A DNA stretch of 64,000 bases from Manihot esculenta (GCF_001659605.2 NC_035169.2:11331573-11395572), one strand, 5' to 3'; positions 1-11,588 are shown, counted from the stretch's first letter. Translations and numbers: made by a program. Notes: generated by a model from the sequence alone, not told the origin.

Positions 1-1299
1 TACTTTAAATAATTATTGTGCTATATTATATATATATATTTTTAAAAATATTTAATAATGTAAATAAATGTAAAGAATCATTTTCAAATCATGTAAAGAA
101 TCTCTTAAGCACGAATGTGATGATAATTATATTTATTAATTAAAAATTTTGAGATAACAAACATTTTTCACAAATTTTTTAAAATAGATCGATTAATAAA
201 CGAAATGATTTGTTGGTAGAATCAATTCCCAATTTATTTTCTGAATACTAAATGTATTAGCTTTAAATTGTAGGGAAAAAAATTAGCTATCCTCCATTAA
301 AAGAAGAAATCTTGTGAATTAGAGGCAATGGCACAACTTGATAAGCAAAATAAGAAACATTTATTATAATAACAGCGAATGATTAAATAAAATACTATTA
401 ATGAAGATGATCACACGTGTTCACATGCTTCATCTAGTCTTTGGCAATTCAATGCATCAAACATATACATTGAACATTGATATTGCAAATATTTCATAGT
501 TTTAATATTAATTAATCATGCTTATAGAAGTAATTACCATGGAATTTTAAAAAACAAGTGTTGATTAATTTTAATTATTTTTGGCAGTTGAGATTCAAAT
601 GATTAAGGAACTGAATTAACTACCCATTAGGTAAACACGGTTGATCCTTCTAATTAGCTATTAAACAAGAATCTAGGGTTTCCAAATTTGTTAATTATAT
701 TGAGATTTTTGGGGCTGTGTGGGTATATAGTGATAGATGGTAATTGTTCATTGTATGTTTGTTCTTATAAATTTATTAATTAATATTTCTATTCAATGCT
801 GAAAATTTTTCCAATTAATTATTGACAAAAAAATTATGTAATTTTACATTTCGATTTTTTTTTTGGAAAATTTATTACTCGATGAAAAGGGCACCAAGCC
901 CATCACAGAACAAAAATGGCCCAAGCAATATTCCCTAAGCAAAAATGGCCCAATTAAATAGGGCCATATTAGATCTAAAACCGAACCGATTTTGCATCAC
1001 TAACAATTGCATAAGAATTCTTATAACTCTTGGTCATAAACCGGACCACTATTTGCCCAAATTCTTAGAATTAAAGAAAAGCTTGCACGAGAACACGGAA
1101 CTAATTTAACATCACATAATAAATTCATGCAGTATTCCTTAACACAAATATGCAAACATGGCCCATATCTGCTCTGATAACTGAACTGAAAGATTTTGGT
1201 ATTCAATGCAATTTCGATTTGGGCATACTTCTTTCTATTTCAAAGAATCTGTTATTTTATCTGGAACTAAATCAAACCGGCCAAATGCTTTGCCCATTT
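1..1299. other. AT-rich intergenic DNA
   Basis: I see no gene, RNA or recognisable transposon here. Short open frames between about 1020 and 1410 lack family motifs and overlap on both strands. Confidence 0.6.
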
Positions 1300-1535
1300 A
1301 TCTGTGCGCCGCCCCCCTGTATTGTCGCATGCACAACTGCTACAAATAGCAGATTCGGTTCTCAGCTGCCTCATCCTCTTCCGCTATTGCTCCGTCCAGA
1401 ATCGCAGGATTGATTCTCGATCGCGCCGTCCTGCTCATTAGCTACTCCTCCGTCCCGTCCCATTCCCTTCGTTGAAGATTCAAAGTTGGACAACCGAAAA
1501 GCTGTATATCAGGTGTGACGTGTGAGGTCAGTTTT
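1300..1535 (+). other. C/T-rich leader-like segment
   Basis: A pyrimidine- and GC-richer stretch stands out from the AT-rich surroundings and is followed by GAGGTCAGTTTT, which could be a splice donor. It looks like a 5' untranslated exon, but no downstream coding exon follows before the transposon debris at 2.45 kb. It may be the orphaned first exon of a disrupted gene. The stretch from 1536 to 2270 is plain AT-rich sequence. Confidence 0.25.
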
Positions 1536-2270
1536 TCAATTCACAAATTTCTCCCTTTAGGTCTAGCGGTAATTCTTCTCGTACTCATGTGGAGGTTGAA
1601 ATTGTTGCCCAAAGAAAATTGAAGCAGATTTTATAAATTTGTTGAGTTTGTCAATTCTGCTTGTTAAAATCGTCCACTTTACCATTCAAAATTGCTCTCT
1701 CTTGAATGTTGAGTAACAGGAGAAAAGGCAGCACATTATATTCATAATCCTTGTTTGGAATGAAGAATTTTGCAAGAATTTAATTAAGTTGATTTTTTTT
1801 TTTTACTAATTCTCATGTTTAGAGTGAAAGAATTCAGTTTCTTAAAAAAAAGTTCACAATAATGTGAAAGAATTCATTTGAATTCTTTTATAGCAAATGA
1901 TTTTTTTTTCCCAAAATAAACCCAATATATATATTCTGCATGCTGTAATGATTCTATTTGTTATAGATTATGATGATTCTCTACTTTGAATTAATGACCT
2001 TAATTGCTGCTCTTGGTAGAGGTCATCTTTCTATTTTTTTTAATTTATGAAGCAATTAGCTCTAACAGTTGCTTAAAAGTTATTCCGACTTTGACCGAGT
2101 ACATTTTTGCTATTGCAGATGTTATTTCTTTTCTTGTAATTATCTTGAAAATGTTTAAATGTTTTTTTATGCATACCATGTCATTAAATTTCTTCAAATT
2201 TAACAATTGTAAGGTGTTCATTTTAAGTGATATATCTATTTTACATATTGATATCTTTGTTTAAAGCATA

Positions 2271-2445
2271 GATAACTTGTAGGTATTTTATGTTTTGGAT
2301 TCAGGTCCAGATTACACCCCATCTATTGAATTTCAAAAAAAAAAAATCAGTTGGTTTTGGACAGTATGCAGGTGGTAGTAATCAAATTTGGGATGGTTTG
2401 AATGGTGAACGGTTAATTATTTTTTGGCAAAACTTCACCCTACAA
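2271..2445 (+). repeat. Copy 1 of a 175-bp segment also present in the DUF4602 gene intron
   Basis: The sequence from TAGATAACTTGTAGG onward, including an A-run and GGTGGTAGTAATCAAATTTG, recurs in direct orientation at about 12393-12567, with a few substitutions and a small indel after GATTCAGG. The similarity ends at the CTTCA that abuts the CACTA-like end near 2446. It does not look coding because the open frame is interrupted differently in the two copies. Confidence 0.8.
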
Positions 2446-4131
2446 AAATCTATCAGAATAGTAACGGATATTAGTAATGGATTTAAATCCGTTATAAATT
2501 TGTAACGGATAAGTAACGGATACTACAAAAATCTATCAGAATTCGTTATAAATTTGTAACGGATTAGTAACGGATTTTGTATTCCTTTTAGTAATTTTTA
2601 TTATTTAGTAACGAATTAACAAATCCGTTACTAAATCTGTTACTTAATAAAATTATTTACAAATTTAATAACTGATTTTGAAATTTGATATAAATCCGTT
2701 ACTAAATTAGCTAAAAATTAGTAACGGATCTAAATCCGTTAGTAAATTTGTTACTAAATCGGTTATTTAATAAATAAATTCAATGAATAAAATAGTAACG
2801 GATTTAATAACGAATACAATCTATTACATAATTAGTAATGGGTTTAGTAACGGATTTAATATGTTACTTTTTTTTAATAAAAAATTGATTTTTTATTTTT
2901 TGAAATTTCATATTTTCTTTTTAAGTTAGTAACGGATATAATCTGTTACTAAATCCGTTACTGATTTGAAAATTAGTAACGGATTCTATAATCTGTTACT
3001 AAATTTTAGAAAATAAAATAATGCGCTTTTATTTTAAAATCTCGCATTTTTATTTTTTATTTAATAACAGAAAAAATCTATTACTAAATTCGTTACTAAT
3101 CTAAAAATTAGTAACGGATTAAAAAATCCGTTACTAAAATTTATAGAATATTATCGCCTTTTTATTTTATTTCGCCGGAGTTTTTTTTTTTTTAATTTAG
3201 TAACGGATTCAATTCGTTACTAAATCCGTTACTAATTCGCGTATTTATACACCCACCCATTTTATCTCCCTTCATTTCATTCATTTTCTTTCTTCTCCTC
3301 TCCTTATTCCTTCATTTTTCCCTTATTTTATTTTCTTCTCTTAATTATTGACTCCATTTTCTTTAATTTTCTCTCCAATTTTCTTTCATTATTAATTTTC
3401 CTTTTATCTCTTGATTTTTGTTTCACTTTCTTTATTTTCTCTCATATCCTTTTCTTTCATTTTCTTCTATTTTCCTTTATTTTCTTCCATTTTCTTCCAT
3501 TTTCTCTTTCACTTTCTATCATTTTCCCTTTTCTTTCATTATTCATTCATTTACTTTCTTTTCTCTCATATATATACTCTAACTTTTTTCTTTCATTCTT
3601 TTCTATATCTTCATTTTCTCTTTATTTTTCTTCATTTTTTCTTCATCTTTCCCTCATTTTCTTTTCTTTTTTCTCTTTTTTCTTCCCCTTTTCTCATTTT
3701 CTTTAATTTTCCCCTTTTTCCTTAATTTCTCTTCATTTTTATCATTATTTTCTTCTATTTTCTTTCTTTTCTTATTTTCTCTTTTATATCTCATTTTTTT
3801 TCCATTCTCTCACATTTTTTTCAATTTTTCTCATGTTATTTTATAATAATTTTCTCATAAAATTAATAAAATTTAAAATATTAAAGTTAATATTTAATGT
3901 AAAATACAATGAAAAAATTAATAGTTTACCATAATTAAATTATTATTTAATGTAAAATATAATGAAATAAATTAATAAATTAATAAAATTTTTTAAATAT
4001 TTTTTAAAAATTAACAACAATTTAATAACGAAATATAGATTTAATATATATTTTTTATTTTATCAAATTAGTAACGGATTTCTATCCGTTACTAATTTAA
4101 TAAAAGTTTTAAAATATATATAATATGTAAG
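2446..4131. mobile_element. CACTA-like transposon remnant with TAACGGAT hairpin repeats
   Basis: The left end reads CACCCTACAAAAATC, close to the CACTACAAAAA terminus of plant CACTA (En/Spm) elements, and a second ACTACAAAAATC copy lies at 2520. I count about 13 copies of GTAACGGA and about 8 of the inverted TCCGTTA between 2460 and 4092, many paired as short inverted repeats, as in the subterminal repeat arrays that CACTA transposases bind. A long T/C-rich low-complexity tract fills about 3260-3850. No transposase is visible and no right-hand TTTTTGTAGTG end is seen before the viral segment, so this is a truncated or non-autonomous copy. Confidence 0.5.
3260..3850. repeat. Pyrimidine-rich TTTTC/TTCAT low-complexity tract
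   Basis: About 590 bases consist almost entirely of T and C with scattered A, as irregular TTTTCTTTCATT-like units. It produces an artefactual Phe/Ser/Leu open frame at 3411-3725 that should not be read as a gene. Confidence 0.85.
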
Positions 4132-4448
4132 CTTCTGGAATTTAAAAGAGAGAGAGTTTACAGAGGAAATGTGAAGATAGAGAAAATAGAAAGAGAGAGA
4201 GGGATTACAAGTGTGTGCCTTCACAAGGGGAGAGACTCCCTTTTATAGAGAAATTTTTGGCTTTACTGTTGGGTCACAAGAAGTTTTACTGTTGTTTCAC
4301 GCGGCTGGCACTGTTCATGAACAGTATTTTGTCTGTTCTTTTTACTGTAGATGAATAGTTTGTCTGCCACGTCTTTTACTGCTTTTGTCTTTGGCTGAGT
4401 AATAATTTGTCTGTCACCAGTTTTACTTTTCACAGAAAATTGTTTGCT
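4132..4448 (-). promoter_or_regulatory. Endogenous pararetrovirus intergenic region with TATA box
   Basis: This non-coding segment lies downstream of the viral ORF2 on the minus strand. Read on the minus strand it contains TCTATAAAAGGGAG (plus-strand 4233-4246), a strong TATA box, preceded by ACGTGGCA and several AACAGTA/TACTGTTC motifs, and followed by a CT-rich leader. Caulimovirids place their full-length transcript promoter in the intergenic region after the last ORF, so the position and architecture fit. A perfect palindrome CTGTTCATGAACAG lies near 4311-4324. Whether it is still active is unknown. Confidence 0.5.
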
Positions 4449-6080
4449 TTACTCTGAGTCTGATGATGAAGAGGATGAAGTGTCCTGCTTCTTTTTCTTC
4501 TTCTTTTCTTTTTTATCCTTCTTTGTTTTATCCTTCTTTTTCTTTACCTTTGTGGTTTTACTTTTGATTTTAATTGCTGGTAGGATCCCGTAATAGTCAT
4601 CTTCATTGCTGTTGCCTGAAGAAACCAGATTTTTATCAGAGGATGACGTTTCTGATGCTGTCGACTCTGAATCTGAGCTTGACTCTTTCTTCTTCCCTTT
4701 AGCTTTTTTCTTGGAGGTTTTAGCATATGGTCTTCTTGAAGATTTTATGCTTGAGCTGGAACTGTCTGTTTTAGCCAATTCCTGTTTTATAGATTTTAAT
4801 GATCCTTCAGAACCAAGCTGTTTACACATGCTTTCGCAAATGAGCTTGTATTCTTCTGGGGTTTTAGCTGCTGCAAGCAGGGCTTGGTATTGGGCCTTTT
4901 GGGCTCCAAAACTAGGCTGCTCTTGTAGAGTCAGTTTACTACTATAAGAAATAGCAGGAAACTGGGCTTGTTTTAGAATAAGGTTTTTAACATGGGCTTC
5001 CGTGGTGGAATTCTTGAATGATCCCCACCATTTTATTTTATGTTTTTTAGCTATAATGGGAATATTTAGTTTAGTGATATAAGAGAAATCAAAGAACCAC
5101 TGATATACCCAAGGAATAAAGAAATTCATACAAAAATACATTAGAGGAGGTATATACTTCTCACTTTGATGCGGTTTAAAATTTTGTTTGAAATACTGAT
5201 ATAATTGAGATACCTCTGAGGACAAAATATCATCAGTTATACCTCTGAAAGTCCACCATTTGAAAAACCAATTCGAAAACCTTGTGGTGGTTTTAATAGT
5301 ACTGCTATCAAAATAAATTAGCCATGAATGAGTACATGTTGGATTTTGAATATTTAAAACGTTCTTCCATGCATCAATATAATCAAAATAATTATATGAT
5401 GGGTAAAACCGATTTAAATTTTTTAATGCAATTGGTGTACTCAAACCTTTTACCGGCCAATCGGCAGGATGAAGAACTCTTTTTATTTTTAAGGAAGAAT
5501 ATAAAATTACATTTTTATTATTTCTATCAAAAGTATGTTTTACTTGAACTGAATCAGATTGTTCTAAAACATTCTGATAGTATTCTTGGGTTTTTAAAAT
5601 ATCCACTGGCCGGAAATACCAGTTTTCAGGATAATTTTTATGAATTACTTCCCATGGATTTACATTTTCAAAACCTTGTTCTAGTTCTATTTCAAACTCT
5701 GAATTTGTTTTAAAAGACCATTTATGAGTGCCTCCATGGAAAGATGATTGGATTTTTGGCAAATCCACAGCCTTTAACTGATTTGATAAGTCTTTACTGT
5801 CTACCGTTTGAGACAGACTAGTTGTACCATGAACGAGTACAATCGCTTTAGAGTTTAGATTCATACCTGAGGCTCCTGAAGAGGATGCCATTCCCTGCAG
5901 GGCTTTAAGGACTTCTGGGGATTGGCTTAGTTGCTCAATCCAATTTTTAAAGTCTGTCTGGCTTTGGTCTTGGGGTTTTATTTGGGTTTTATTAATTTCA
6001 TCCGAATGTTCAGACAGGGCTTTAGGAGTTGGGCTTGGGCTTCTCTCCTTATCTCTATTTTTGCTCTTCTTTCGAACCAT
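4449..6080 (-). CDS. Endogenous caulimovirid ORF2 (unknown function), intact
   Basis: This 543-residue open frame has no internal stop. Its N-terminus is basic and Ser/Pro-rich, the middle (about residues 110-370) is Trp/Tyr/Phe-rich and looks globular, and the last 110 residues are a Lys-rich tail with Ser/Asp/Glu runs ending in SSSSSSDSE. The ATG lies inside the end of the upstream RT/RNase H frame, overlapping it by about 26 nt, an arrangement suited to coupled translation. I recognise no catalytic motif. A large RT polyprotein followed by one ORF of unknown function resembles florendoviruses (Caulimoviridae), but the genus is an inference. The frame is fully open although the adjacent RT is broken. 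It may simply be a young copy of a non-functional insertion. Confidence 0.65.
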   Translation of the reverse strand: MVRKKSKNRDKERSPSPTPKALSEHSDEINKTQIKPQDQSQTDFKNWIEQLSQSPEVLKALQGMASSSGASGMNLNSKAIVLVHGTTSLSQTVDSKDLSNQLKAVDLPKIQSSFHGGTHKWSFKTNSEFEIELEQGFENVNPWEVIHKNYPENWYFRPVDILKTQEYYQNVLEQSDSVQVKHTFDRNNKNVILYSSLKIKRVLHPADWPVKGLSTPIALKNLNRFYPSYNYFDYIDAWKNVLNIQNPTCTHSWLIYFDSSTIKTTTRFSNWFFKWWTFRGITDDILSSEVSQLYQYFKQNFKPHQSEKYIPPLMYFCMNFFIPWVYQWFFDFSYITKLNIPIIAKKHKIKWWGSFKNSTTEAHVKNLILKQAQFPAISYSSKLTLQEQPSFGAQKAQYQALLAAAKTPEEYKLICESMCKQLGSEGSLKSIKQELAKTDSSSSSIKSSRRPYAKTSKKKAKGKKKESSSDSESTASETSSSDKNLVSSGNSNEDDYYGILPAIKIKSKTTKVKKKKDKTKKDKKEKKKKKKQDTSSSSSSDSE

Positions 6081-7110
6081 TTTGCTGTAAACATTCTCGT
6101 GTTAGAAAGTCTGGAATATTGTTTTTACTACCTTTAATAAATTCAATATCAAAATCAAAAATATTTAAAATCGCTTGCCATCTAGCAAAAATCTGTTTTG
6201 AGGCAAGGTTTTAACGTCTTTCTTTAAAACATCTTTTGCAGCTTTACGATCAATTCTAGCTAAGAATTTTTGGTTTAATAGATCAGATTGAAATTTATTT
6301 ATGCAGATCACAATGCTTAGAATTTCTTTTTTAATGGTGGAGTAATTTATCTGGGTAGAGTTCCAGTGTCCCGAGGTAAACTTGATTATTCTCTCTTTAC
6401 CATCTATTCTTTGTTTTAGAATTCCTCCATATCCTATATCTGAAGCATCAGTTTCTACAATCTTAAAAACCTCTGGATTAGGAAGATATAAACATGAAAT
6501 TTCTTTTATTAGTGTTTTTATGTGTCTTATAATATTTGTATGTTTTTTAGTCCATGGCTTTGCATTTTTCTTTAATCTGTCATGGAGAGGTTTTATCATC
6601 CTATTTAAATTTGGATAAAAGTCTATAACATAATTTAAACATCCTAAAAACCTTTGCAGTTGGACTTTATTAGTTCTTTCATCTGGAAATTTGTCTCCAA
6701 AGACCATTGTTCTTTCAATAGGTTGGATTTTACCTTATTCTATATAGTGACCTAAAAATCTTATTTTAGTTTGGAACAAGTTCATTTTAGTTTTACTTAG
6801 TATTAACCCATTCTTTTTTATTATCATACAAAACGTTTTTAAATGTTTAAAGTGTTCTTCTATACTTCGGCTGAATATTAAAATATCATCTATATAAACT
6901 ATGCAAAATTTTGAATAAGAGTTAAAAATATCATTCATTATTTTCTGAAATTCTGAAGGTGCATTTTTTAATCCAAAGAGCATTACATTTCATTCATACT
7001 GTCCAAAGGGAACAGTAAATGTCGTTTTATATCGATTTTTAGGGTCAATTTGAATCTGTCAATATCCTGACTTCATGTCGAATTTACTGAAAATATTTCC
7101 TTTAGAGGGA
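6055..7110 (-). pseudogene. Endogenous caulimovirid reverse transcriptase/RNase H, broken
   Basis: The minus strand encodes the C-terminal part of a pararetroviral polyprotein. An RT core with the YIDD catalytic motif occupies 6735-6983, and the RNase H region, with VETDASDIGYGG, occupies 6165-6707. The frame is interrupted by in-frame stops at 7059-7061, 6990-6992 and 6735-6737, and by a one-base frameshift in an A-run near 6211, after which the end of RNase H continues in another frame to a stop overlapping the ORF2 start. Movement protein, coat protein and protease regions are missing; similarity fades near 7110. This is an old integrated fragment incapable of making a full RT. It continues directly into ORF2 on the same strand. 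Confidence 0.8.
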
Positions 7111-7139
7111 CATTTTTCCTTTTGCTGAATCACTCATCC

Positions 7140-7690
7140 AGTAGTATAGCTGCTGTCAGTTGAGCAGAGGTCGTCAGCGATGCATGTGCGTGTGAATTAG
7201 GAAGATCCATGCCTTCGTTTTGTTGCATTGGATAAAAAAAATTGGGTTAGGTGTTTTAGGGGTGTTGGATCTGGATCTGGATCTGAGAAAGCTGTCGTTA
7301 GAAATCGAGATGGTTATTTAAGAGATGCAGCAGAGGAGAGACACGACATCCAGGGAAAAGACTGGTTTATTTGTTGTGGTGGCGTTGTTGGGGAAGAGGG
7401 TTAGGGCTTGATGTGTTAGGGTTTGATGTGTTAGGTCCATGCCTTTGTAGCGATGGAAAAATATGGGTTTGATGCTAATTTAAGAAAATTATGAGAGGCA
7501 TCTTTGAGGACATTGAATCTGTGAGAACTGTTGTGTGGATTGCAGAGAAGCCCGATTTGTTTGTCGTGATGGTGGTATGAAAAAGAAGGATAGGGTTGAG
7601 TGTGTTAGGTTTAGAGAGCTGGAGGAGGCATTTTTTTCTTTAAATTTTAAGAGCCGGGGATTGTGAATGTACGTTTTTTAGAATTATCCA
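7140..7690. other. Unclassified, moderately GC-rich segment with diverged internal repeats
   Basis: This stretch is richer in G than its surroundings and contains pieces that recur in diverged form, such as ATCCATGCCTTCG and GTCCATGCCTTTG, and GTTAGGGCTTGATGTG beside GTTAGGGTTTGATGTG. I see no open frame of note. It could be the internal part of an unidentified transposon. From 7690 to 8056 the DNA is AT-rich, with a TA dinucleotide run near 7705-7730. Confidence 0.3.
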
Positions 7691-8056
7691 TAAGCATTAA
7701 TTATATATATATAATATATATATATATATTCGTTGCAGTTATATTTTTACAACTAAAATTTGTTACAATTAATTACATTAAATTGACCATAAATTAGTCT
7801 TAGTTAAAAAATAAAAACTAAACATCTAAACATCAATTAAAAAATTGTTTTTTAGTTGTTTTTATTTTTAAAAAATATACTTTAGTATATTAAATCAAAA
7901 AATAGTTTCTTTTTCTGATGATTACAACTGAATATTAATTTGATAAATGAAAAAACAAATCAATTGGATAATTCCATAATAATATATAGTTTTTTATGAA
8001 AATAATATTATATGGACTCTTATATCAAATAATTGTATATTGTAATACTGTGACAT

Positions 8057-9183
8057 GAGATTATCTATATTAATTATTTTCGTTTTGAAATTTAATTTAA
8101 ATTTTAATTCAAAAATATAATTCAATATATAATAATTTAAATAATTATATATTGATATTTGCAGTCATTTTTTATAATAATCGTTATTTTTTTTTGAAGA
8201 TATTTATATAATATTAAAATTAGTGACATTTGAATTAAAATAAATTTTAAATTAAAATAATCTCTTCCACGCAATATAAAATTATTTTATTATTAAATAA
8301 TTACTTAAATATATTAATACATGATTTAGTTAAACTGAGTTACCACTTAATGGAGTTTCTTCCTATTTATAATTGTTGAATAAAAATTGTTATCCTTTTA
8401 ATAATTTTAGTACATATAGAATTTTATATTAAATTATTTATTTTAACTAAAATTAATTATTTATTTGATAAGTTTATATTTATTAGATTTTTTTAAAATT
8501 GAATTGTATGCTTCTTCCGTTTTTGATAATATAAATTATATCATATATGAATATTCATTAAATGTATTATTTATTTGTATTTATATATATGTATAATGAT
8601 AAAAACTAATAAAAAACTTATCAGATGCTATCTTACCCTTATAGTAGAGATTATTTATATTAATTATTTTTATTTTGAAATTTAATTTTATATTTTAATT
8701 CAAAAATATAATTCAATATATAATAATTTAAATAATTATATATTGATATTTGCAGTGGTTTTTAATAATATTGGTTATTTATTTTGTAAGATGTTTTTAT
8801 AATATTAAAATTAGTACATTTGAATTAAAATAGTTTTATAATTAAAATAATATCTTCCGCATAATATAAAATTATTTTATTATTAAATAATTATTTAAAT
8901 ATATCAATACACGATTTAGTTAAATTGAGTTACCATTGAACGGTATAAATGTTGTTGACTTTCATCCTATTTATAATTGTTGAATAAAAATTGCTACCTT
9001 TTAGTGATTTTAGTGCATATAGAATTTTAGATAAAGTTATTTATTTTAACTAAAACTAATTACCTATTTAATAAGTTTATATGTATTAGATATTTTTTTA
9101 AAACAAATAAATTTGATGCTTCTTCCATTTTTATAATATAAATTATAACATATGTGAATATTTATTAAATGTATTATTTATGT
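8057..9183. repeat. Two-copy direct tandem repeat, period about 590-605 bp
   Basis: Copy 1 (about 8057-8577) and copy 2 (about 8647-9183) share long collinear stretches, for example from GAGATTAT through AATTCAATATATAATAATTT and on to AAATGTATTATTTAT. They differ by scattered substitutions and small indels. Both are extremely AT-rich and non-coding. This looks like an old tandem duplication, possibly the relics of an AT-rich LTR or satellite unit. Confidence 0.8.
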
Positions 9184-9372
9184 GTTCGTTTTCTTTTTCT
9201 CTTTCTCTGTTATTTTTATTAATCCTTTTTTTAGATGCTGTTAATATTAATAGCACTTTAGCGATAAAAATCCACATTAATTTTGAGATTCCAGAAGAAG
9301 TTGATTTTGTAAAAAAGTAATACATCAAAACGTAATACAAATTTTAATTGAATATATATATATATATATTTT

Positions 9373-10263
9373 ATGATTTCTCATTGTAACTTGCCTGAAA
9401 ATATAACAAAAATTGAAAAAGCAGAAGTAATTGAAGAACCTTCAATTGATCTAGAAGCAGAGAGAAATGCCAACAAAAGAACTATTGAAGAATTACTTTC
9501 ATTAGATATTCATACCGAGAAGGTATATACATATTTTTTAATTTTCTATCCCTTTATTTGAATATTATTTAATATATTTTGAAAACAGATGTTAAGTTCT
9601 CATGGCAACAATTAAAAATATAGATTCAACAACCGGTTGATGGTATAAAGCGTGTCCTCGTTGTAAGAGTAGCACAAGGAATTATATTGATACTATTTAG
9701 TATAACAATAAATGTGACATGTTGAAGAATCTCCGGTGCCTTGGTATTTTTTTTTTTACTGATTATAGGTTTTTCAAGTTAAAAAATAAATTAATAATAT
9801 TATTTATATATTCATTACTTTGTAAGTATAAACTGAGCATTGTTTTTGACGATACAACACTAATTACTACATTTGTTGTATTCGAGAGGCTTGCGGCTGA
9901 TCTCATTAGAATTTTTGCATCTACGTGAGTTAACAGCATAAGAAACAGAGCATCAATTCCATCAATTGTGACAAAAATATATAATAGAATATTTTAAGTC
10001 ATCTTGAGCTCACGGGTGAAAAACACCTCTGAAATTGTATTTAGAGTAATCCAAATTTTTAGTGATGATAATATTCCAGAGTTCCGTTATTGTTCAAAGC
10101 CCCCTTTTCAAAAAAAAAAAGAAAGAACATGTTCGCAAAAAGTTAGTCATATTTGATGTCAAAAATTTTGATGCTTCTCATTTAGCATTAACGGTTGGTT
10201 CTTCTCAATCCGAACCTCTAACAAAATCTGAATTAGTTAATGATTTAACCTTAACCAGTTAGA
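9373..10263 (+). pseudogene. Replication protein A 70-kDa subunit-like fragment (degenerate)
   Basis: Pieces of a plant RPA1-like C-terminal region appear in order. A linker-like segment with NKRTIEELLSLD lies at about 9373-9520, a zinc-ribbon start WYKACPRC with a later KC at 9640-9720, then an OB-fold-like stretch IVFDDTTLITTFVVFER near 9838-9890, and a Lys/Ser-rich tail ending at 10263. Stops and frame changes separate them (for example a TGA just before WYKAC and a TAG in the ribbon), so no full protein is made. In plants such decayed RPA-like genes are often carried by Helitrons or other transposons; the host element is not identified here. The assignment rests on motif memory. Confidence 0.5.
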
Positions 10264-10355
10264 ATGGGCTATCAAAAAACGTAAGATCAAAGTATATCTT
10301 TAATATTTTTTATTAATTAAAATTTTTTTGAGTCATATTTTTTTTTTTGAAATAA

Positions 10356-10660
10356 CAAGAAAATTTCTTTAATTCAAAGAGAACAAAGAAACAATATGAG
10401 GAGGAGGGATATCAATCCAAACTCTTGACCTGACTCAGAATGAGCCGATGTTGCTAGAACATGAGCGACATCATTCGCAGATCTATGAACAAAAACACAC
10501 TTTGCTTCCTCATAACTAGATAGAAGCAGTTTACAATCTTGAACCAAAAGGCCAAAAGACGATAAATCATCTAACAAAACACAATTAATTAACTGACATC
10601 ACAAGTACCTGAGCATCCAATTCGAAAAGAACTCGATCCCATCCACACTCTTTAATTATA
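10356..10660 (-). pseudogene. LINE-type RNase H domain fragment
   Basis: The minus strand encodes a C-terminal plant RNase H-like (RVT_3) tail. An FELDAQV segment (about 10600-10640) is followed in another frame by FGLLVQDCKLL, VFVHRSANDVAHVLAT (10420-10560). The HRSANDVAHVLA signature is characteristic of non-LTR retrotransposon and related plant RNase H domains. The frameshift and the lack of an upstream RT mark it as a 5'-truncated relic. 10661-11299 is AT-rich with no feature I can support. Confidence 0.6.
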
Positions 10661-11299
10661 AGAATTTTTTGTTTCTGCAGGAAAAGTGAATACTATATTA
10701 TGATAGATAAAAATATACTATTCACATTCAATTCTTATTTTTATTATTTTTTTGTTAAGTATAATGCAGAAGATGAATTTTATGTCTAAATTTTCTTACT
10801 TCCTAATATCTATTAAAAATAGTCTCTCATATGCTTCCCACAAATCTGGCTTTATTGAAAAGGAAAAAACAAAGCATAGATAAAAAGAGAATATGGTTCA
10901 GAAAATGACATTAATGAGAAGAGAAAAATGTATATTACTTTTTAAGTATTTTGTTTTATTATTTCTTTTATTTCATAAAATTGGTAAAATTTGTTCTGCT
11001 CAAATATTTTAGTTATGTTGTCTACTTTTAATCAATCAGTTTAGATATTAAAAGAAAGCTGAAGTACTTTCACTAAAATTAATAACTTTAGGAATTTTAT
11101 TTTTTAAAATAGAGAAATCATAATATTAACATTTACAAATAAAAAATAATTATTTTATTTTAACGTATAAAAATAAATTTTTTAGTTAAATTAAACAATA
11201 ATTAAAATACTACTAACATACATAAAACAAAAAAAAATATACAATTAAAAACATTAATATTTTTTTAGTTGTCGTTTTTCTTAATAAAAAAGGGAAGCC

Positions 11300-11588
11300 A
11301 TGCCAGCCAACCAAAAAAAAAAAAAAAAATCCATTTATATATATCTCTCTTTTCAATTTTACTATCCGTTTTTCCCTGGAAAATTGAGAGCTTCTTCTGA
11401 TCCCTCTATAAACTTGAAAAGAAAGAGAGCAGTTTGCTTTGTTATTTTTAACTTCGTGGCCTTTCCTAAAGACCCCTCTTCAGATCTACTTGCTTCGTCT
11501 ACTAGATACAGATTGCAGAGAGAGGTGGACGACGAGAGATACATATATAGATACACACAAGAGATTGAGAGAGAGACAGAGCACAGAA
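11300..11588 (+). other. Probable 5'UTR exon of the DUF4602 gene
   Basis: A GA/CT-rich leader ending GCACAGAAG, followed by GTAAAACTGA, looks like a non-coding first exon and donor. The next acceptor that fits is TTTCTTTGTAG at 12848, giving a 5'UTR remainder of 12849-12882 before the ATG. The transcription start is not defined. The intervening intron (11589-12848) contains copy 2 of the 175-bp repeat. Confidence 0.5.

Noticed and set aside
3411..3725. 104-codon plus-strand frame rich in Phe, Ser and Leu
   Set aside because: It is a translation of the TTTTC/TTCAT low-complexity tract, with no protein-like composition or family.
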